Positions 59,420 through 64,000 of a DNA stretch of 64,000 nt are shown here, piece after piece. The notes below the pieces were generated by a model. That model saw nothing but the letters and a program-made list of their open reading frames with translations. It did no database searches and was not told the origin of the DNA. The DNA lies in assembly GCA_017559505.1 (NCBI GenBank), contig JAFYSF010000036.1, positions 1-64,000 of the forward strand. The letters are read 5' to 3'. The translations under genes were made by a program, and so were the position numbers. Every line of letters begins with the position of its first letter. Within the stretch, counting starts at the first letter, position 1. This DNA comes from Paludibacteraceae bacterium (GTDB lineage Bacteria > Bacteroidota > Bacteroidia > Bacteroidales > Paludibacteraceae).

Positions 59420-62400
59420 TTATTGTAGGATTTCTTCAGCTTCGCGGGTTGTTATGGCTTCGAGACGAGCGTTGATGAGTGTTGTTATGTCGTCGTTGGC
59501 CGAGTAGTTTTCTTGAAGGCTGAGTAGGTATTGTTTTGCCATGAAATCGTCGCCTTGAGCAATATAGATGTCGGCAAGGAGGACGAAGCAACGTGCAAGC
59601 CAATATTGGTGGGTTGTGCCTTCGTTGATGAACTCCATGATTGTATTTTCTGATTTTTTGTATTCGCCTTGGTGATAGAGGTATTCGGCATAGAGGTATT
59701 TAGCTTCGGCTCCCATTTCGGATGAGATGTCTTTAGAGATGGCGAGTAGGTCTTTAACGGCTGTAGTTTCTTGGCCTGTAGCAATATAGGCTTTGGCACG
59801 ACAATAGTGTGCTTCGAATTTGTTTTCGTCGTTAGAAGCTATGTCTTCGAGTATTTCGGTTGAAATTGTGATTGTTGGCTCGAATTTGTTAGTGAAATAG
59901 CTACAACGAAGGATGCCGAGGCGAGCAATTTCTTTGTTGCCTTTGTTGCTTGCAACGACATGGAGTTGGTCGAAGTAGCGTTTAGCAGTTTCGTAGTCTT
60001 GTTTGTCGTAAGTAATTGCAGATGCGCGAAGTAGCGAAGCTTCTACATATTCGTTGCCATCGAGGTTGGCAAGATGGTTGTAGTGGGTGAGTGCTTTGTC
60101 GAGGTCGCCTATTTTGTAGAGCGATTCGGCAAGATAGTATTGTGCTGTGATGCAGTTAAGAGTGTGGCTATCACAGTATTTTATTATGTAATTGTTGAGT
60201 GTAGGGACTGCTTCTTCATAATTGCCACGTGCATATACGCGTTCGGCAGCAATGAAAGAAATAGAGTCTTCGTGGCTTTTTGCAACAGTTGAGATTGTGG
60301 TGCCTACGATAGATTCGCGATAGGCAAGATATTCTTCTACTTTGTTAGCATCGATGTATAGAGATTGTAGTCCTTCGAGGGCTATGCGAGTTTCTTCGCT
60401 TGAAGGGTATTTTTCGATTACATATTTATACGCTTTGATGGCTTCGTCGTTTTGATTTAGGTTGGCATATTGCATACCGATTTCGAGAGAAGCTTTGCGT
60501 GTTAGTTTGCTTTGCGGATGTGTTTTTTGAAGTTTTTTGTATGTCGTAATGGCTTCGTTGTATTTGTCTTGAAGTACATAGGTGCGACCAATTTCGTACA
60601 TAGCATCGTCGTTGTAGTCGCTATGTGGATATTTGGTTATCAATGTGTTGAGTTGTGTGATTTTGGCATCGTATTGTTTTTGAAGACCAAGAATGAATGC
60701 GCTTTGATATTGAGCATAGTCGGCAAAGCGTGATTTAGGAGAAACGCTGTTATATGTTTTGCGAGCTTGAGTGAATTCGCGTTTATTGAAGTAGCTATCG
60801 CCGATACGATTGAGTACATCGTCGTAGACAGGAGATTTGTCGGCTCCATCGATAGTTGTGAATGTGTTGAAATAGATAGCAGCGTTGTTATAGTCTTTCG
60901 CTTCAAAATAGGTGTAGCCGAGTAGATAGTATGCTTTTTGAAGTTGTTCGGCTGTTTTACCTTGTTTTGAAGAGATGAATTTAATAATATTTTCGCGGGC
61001 AGCAGTTAGATTTTCTTTTGCATAATAAGTTTCGCCTAACCAAAGATATACTTGTCCTGAGAAAGATTGAGCATTGTAGAGTTCGGCTGATTTTGTGAAG
61101 TATTCGATGGCATTGTCGTAACGATGTTTTTTGAAGGCTTCGATGCCGAGATTGAAGAGAGCTTGTTCTTTGGCATGAAGCATTTTGCTGTTAGGATTTT
61201 TTATGTTGTTGATAGCTTCGACAGCACCGAGATAGTTTTTGTCAGTGAGGAATACGTTGACCATCAATTCGTAGATAGAGTTGAGATGAGTAGAATTAGG
61301 GTATTCGTTTATGAAGCGGTCGAAAGCTTTGATAGTTTCGCCAAAAGGAGCCTTGCTTTCATATGTGGCAAGAGCATAGTTATAGAGCGACTCTTCTTTT
61401 AGACGAGCGTCAGCTTCGATAAGCGAAGCATTTTGGAATGCCATTCGAGCTTTATCGGCTTGATGTTGTTGGAGATTGGCATGTCCGATGAAGATGTACG
61501 CGTTTTGAGCAAGAGAGTCTTGTTCGGTAGTAACCTTGCCAAGATAAGTTATGGCATCAGAGTGGTTGTTTACCATATAGTTAGCGATACCGAGCATATA
61601 CATATCGGCACGTTGTACTTGTTTTTGATTTTTTGCATAAAGCTTGAGAAATTCTATTGCATCATTCCAATTTTGTTGGAAATAAGAGTTTTCGCCAAGG
61701 ATGCGGTAAGCTTCGCTATTATATTGACTTTTAGGGAATTGTTTTACTAATTTTTTGCCAAGTTCTACAGCCTTAGAGCGATATTGCAAGCGGTCGTAGA
61801 TTTGAAGTGCGTGAAATTGAGATGCTTCGTAGAATTTGCTACTTTCTTCGGTATTGATGAAAGTTTCGAGGGCATCAGCATAGTTTTGTTGGCTGAATTC
61901 GCAATAAGCATAGTAATATTCAGCCTCGTCTTTGTATTTTTTGTTGAAACCTGTTAGAGAATAGAAACAACGACTTGCCTCTTTATATTTTTTTTGAGTT
62001 AGGAATGTATAACCCTTTGTAAATAGGTATTCTTCAGCATCTTCGTCAGAAAGATGAAGGTCGTTTACTAGGTTGTAATGTTTCATAGCATTATCAAATT
62101 TTGCTCGGTCGTAGTATGAATGACCAATCAAGAAATTGATGTAGCTGAACATAGGTGTATTAGGATATTTTTCGAGATATGCCTCGAGGATATCAGTAGC
62201 ATCTTTGTCGCGTAGTTTGTATGCACTGATAGCAACGTAGTACTCAGCCTCTTGGCAGAGTTCGCAGACTTCTTTGCCATTTTGTTGGTTGAGATAGTTC
62301 ATGAAATATTGCGAACTTACGGCATACTGCTTTTGATCGAAAAGTAATCGGCCTTGTTGGAAGTCGTAATCAGAATTGGCATTAGCACGTGATTCTTGTG

Positions 62401-62450
62401 CTGAGAGTGAATGCACAATGCACAATTAACAATAATAGTGTTTTCTTCAT
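59420..62450 (-). CDS. Large exported TPR protein, frame broken in a heptamer tract
   Basis: About 1000 residues of tandem tetratricopeptide repeats (many YYLGYTYFEAKDYNNAAIYF-like units), ending QEAEEILQ-like acidic tail. The ATG at 62450 overlaps the NUDIX stop (ATGA) and opens MKKTLLLLIVHCAF, a signal peptide start. The mature frame (IVHSLSAQESRANA onward) is offset: it has a TAA just upstream of a TTG at 62425 and no ATG. The offset lies in the GTGCATT heptamers at 62411-62427. Losing one unit or gaining two would give ...LLIVH...SLSAQ in one frame. So the protein is not made as an exported product in this sequence. TPR proteins of this type act as envelope scaffolds. Confidence 0.8.
62411..62427 (-). 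repeat. GTGCATT heptamers in a signal-peptide coding region
   Basis: Two full units plus a partial one on the coding strand (ATTGTGCATTGTGCATT). The reading frame of the TPR gene depends on their number. Confidence 0.85.
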
Positions 62451-62962
62451 ATTTTTAGTTTTGTTATTGCTTTTTTGATTGAGTTAAGTCCAATGTTTTC
62501 TATATTAACGTGTTTTAAGTCAAAAAATTGTGCAGAAGCAACATCATCGTTGGCAGTTATTGCTATGTCATCGTCTATTTTTACCAAGAAGAAGAGGTCG
62601 AGAGTGTGGACTGTTATTCCTGAGAACTCGTATTCGTTAGGTAAAGAAAATAGATATTGTGGATTTTTTATATCGATGTTTAGTTCCTCTTTAACTTCTC
62701 GTATTATGGCATCTTCGGCAGTTTCGTTCATATCGACAAATCCACCAGGAAGATCGAGCATGCCTTTTGCAGGATTGAAGGCTCGGGTAGTGAGAAGCAC
62801 TTCGCCTTTTGAGTTAATTATTATTGCCGCGGTTGAGGCAGAAGCATTGGCGTAGTATGTCAAATTACAATTGGAGCAATGCCGGCTACGTTCACCATTT
62901 ATTTCAAATTGTTTGGATCCGCATCTGGGGCAATAACATAATGTTTTCAGTGGGTGATTCAT
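62447..62962 (-). CDS. NUDIX hydrolase with N-terminal zinc ribbon
   Basis: 171 residues. CPRCGSKQ...HCSNCNL forms a four-cysteine zinc ribbon (residues 11-33) as in NudC-like and ADP-ribose pyrophosphatase relatives. The NUDIX box is GGFVDMNETAEDAIIREVKE followed by E and L. It hydrolyses a nucleoside diphosphate derivative; the exact substrate is unknown. Overlaps its neighbours by four bases on both sides, so it is translationally coupled to the phosphoesterase and to the TPR gene. Confidence 0.92.
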   Translation of the reverse strand: MNHPLKTLCYCPRCGSKQFEINGERSRHCSNCNLTYYANASASTAAIIINSKGEVLLTTRAFNPAKGMLDLPGGFVDMNETAEDAIIREVKEELNIDIKNPQYLFSLPNEYEFSGITVHTLDLFFLVKIDDDIAITANDDVASAQFFDLKHVNIENIGLNSIKKAITKLKI

Positions 62963-63822
62963 AGAGCCTCTTTTTTGTATGTTATCTCGTTGTTTGTTAC
63001 ATTTATTGTGAAATATGTAGGCTCAGGGTCTAAATCTTGTGCATCTTCGAGGGTTAGGTATCTTACCCCATTGAGTTCTGTGTAGTCGTAAGTATGGTCG
63101 TGGCCATTGATGACCATATTCACATCGTATTTAGAAAATATATTGGTTAAGAAAGCCGTTTCTTCGAGAGAGAAGTTGCCCGATGGGAATTGACTTAATT
63201 CAGTGTCGAAGAAATTGGTATGAGTCAACACTATGCAATAGCGGTGTTGATTACGTTTATCCATTAGAATGTCTTCTAACCATTTCTTTTGTAGTTTGCC
63301 TAACGAACCAGTTGTTGTTTCGAGTGCAATAAATAGGTCGCTGGTATTAGGGGTTTTCACTATAAAGAAATATGTGCTACTGCCGAATAGTTGGCAGTAT
63401 TCTTGCCATTGATCGAAATAAACATCATGATTGCCTGCTATTATGCGGACAATAGAATTAGCTTTGTTGTTATTTATAGAGTCGAAAGCAATGGATAGTC
63501 CTCCTTTTTGGTCGGTTATATCTCCTAATATAGAGGAGAATAAAATAGAAGGGTCGTTTGCTGTTGATTTTATGTATTTAGATAGATTGTTGGCAGTTGT
63601 TTTTATATGAAAATCTGCTGCTGTGGTAAATTGATATTCGTCGGAGTTAGTTGTGATTAGAGTATCTTCTTGATGTTCTAGGTTGTAAGCTACAGATTGT
63701 TCAAATCGTTCGTTTACTCGTTCTTTGCTTGGCGACATAAAAAAGCCTTGAAGGTCATATTTGTCGCAACTCACAACGAGAAGGGTGATTGTGGTGAAAA
63801 TAAAATATTTTAAATATTGCAT
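62959..63822 (-). CDS. Metallophosphoesterase lipoprotein
   Basis: 287 residues. MQYLKYFIFTTITLLVVSC is a lipoprotein signal. Calcineurin-like motifs appear in order: AADFHI (D-x-H), GDITD, GNHD, THTN and GHDHTYD. The dinuclear metal site is therefore complete. Probably a periplasmic phosphodiesterase. Its start lies inside the end of the preceding (partial) gene, and its stop overlaps the NUDIX start. Confidence 0.9.
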   Translation of the reverse strand: MQYLKYFIFTTITLLVVSCDKYDLQGFFMSPSKERVNERFEQSVAYNLEHQEDTLITTNSDEYQFTTAADFHIKTTANNLSKYIKSTANDPSILFSSILGDITDQKGGLSIAFDSINNNKANSIVRIIAGNHDVYFDQWQEYCQLFGSSTYFFIVKTPNTSDLFIALETTTGSLGKLQKKWLEDILMDKRNQHRYCIVLTHTNFFDTELSQFPSGNFSLEETAFLTNIFSKYDVNMVINGHDHTYDYTELNGVRYLTLEDAQDLDPEPTYFTINVTNNEITYKKEAL

Positions 63823-63998
63823 GTGATACCTACGTTGAAAAAGAATGAATAATAATTAGCCACTATGTGAAAGATGCCACTTGGTTGGAAACCTGCTTCG
63901 ATTAGTAGATTTAGGTGGTCGTCGTTTTCGCTACAAAGGCGATAGTTGCCATTTAAGATGAAGTTAGGCGAATAAGAACGCTCAACAAGAAAGTGGCG
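63810..63998 (-). CDS. C-terminal end of a probable beta-barrel protein (partial)
   Basis: About 62 residues are open from the window edge (HFLVERSYSPNFILNGNYRL onward), ending IFHIVANYYSFFFNVGITCN then I and stop. The alternating aromatic pattern suggests the last strands of an outer membrane protein. The stop overlaps the phosphoesterase start by 13 bases. The N-terminus lies outside the window. Confidence 0.55.
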   Translation of the reverse strand, partial: RHFLVERSYSPNFILNGNYRLCSENDDHLNLLIEAGFQPSGIFHIVANYYSFFFNVGITCNI

Positions 63999-64000
63999 GA

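Overview
This window is a stretch of a Bacteroidales-type chromosome (phylum Bacteroidota; genus not determinable from sequence alone). The evidence is the promoter style (TTTG, 19-20 bases, TAnnTTTG), lipoprotein signals, Bacteroidota-restricted families (DUF4199, DUF6452/DUF6048, DUF4834, DPP III lipoprotein) and gene order. The left third holds purine synthesis (3' end of purL, two different SAICAR synthases, purF), small lipoproteins, a DUF4199/glycosyltransferase/DUF6452/DUF6048 cluster, a GHL10 glycosidase, kdsB and pyrH. A glycogen cluster follows (debranching enzyme, glycosyltransferase, GH57), then SRP RNA and two tandem tRNA-Thr genes, a GH13 lipoprotein, an ABC-F ATPase, thioredoxin and an SGNH esterase.

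At 27.3-32.4 kb lies an exported module: a frameshifted lectin-fold-like protein whose 3' end looks like the variable region of a diversity-generating retroelement (DGR), a paralogue of its N-terminal domain, a caspase-like protease, an LPP20-like protein and a DUF4384 protein. Next come DPP III, riboflavin synthase, envelope proteins and an rRNA methyltransferase. A defence island occupies 40.9-53.4 kb: a truncated Fic gene, an eight-gene type I restriction operon on the minus strand (half-size hsdS, hsdM, fic, a 55-residue ORF, hsdS with a nonsense codon, a 5'-nucleotidase, hsdR, an HExxH peptidase), and an AAA ATPase plus TOPRIM pair. The right end holds transporters, ribosomal L21/L27, and an envelope operon (metallophosphoesterase, NUDIX, giant TPR protein, beta-barrel).

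The most unusual property of the window is a large set of heptanucleotide tandem arrays (TTTCAAC, CAATTCT, GCATTGT, ACAGATD, GGGAGTA, GTCAACG and similar families). They sit directly upstream of start codons, form the arms of hairpin elements with a conserved core, flank a four-helix-bundle (S23-like) gene inserted in the glycogen cluster, and lie inside coding sequences. In six exported proteins the GCATTGT-type array encodes the hydrophobic core of the signal peptide. In two of these (the DUF6048 protein and the TPR protein) the signal peptide is out of frame with the mature protein by exactly what a change in heptamer number would repair, so these loci look phase-variable and currently OFF. 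Other repeats include a 292-base MITE with TA-flanked inverted ends, a dispersed CAAGCAACC-type element in seven copies, and paired TTTGCAA-rich spacers.
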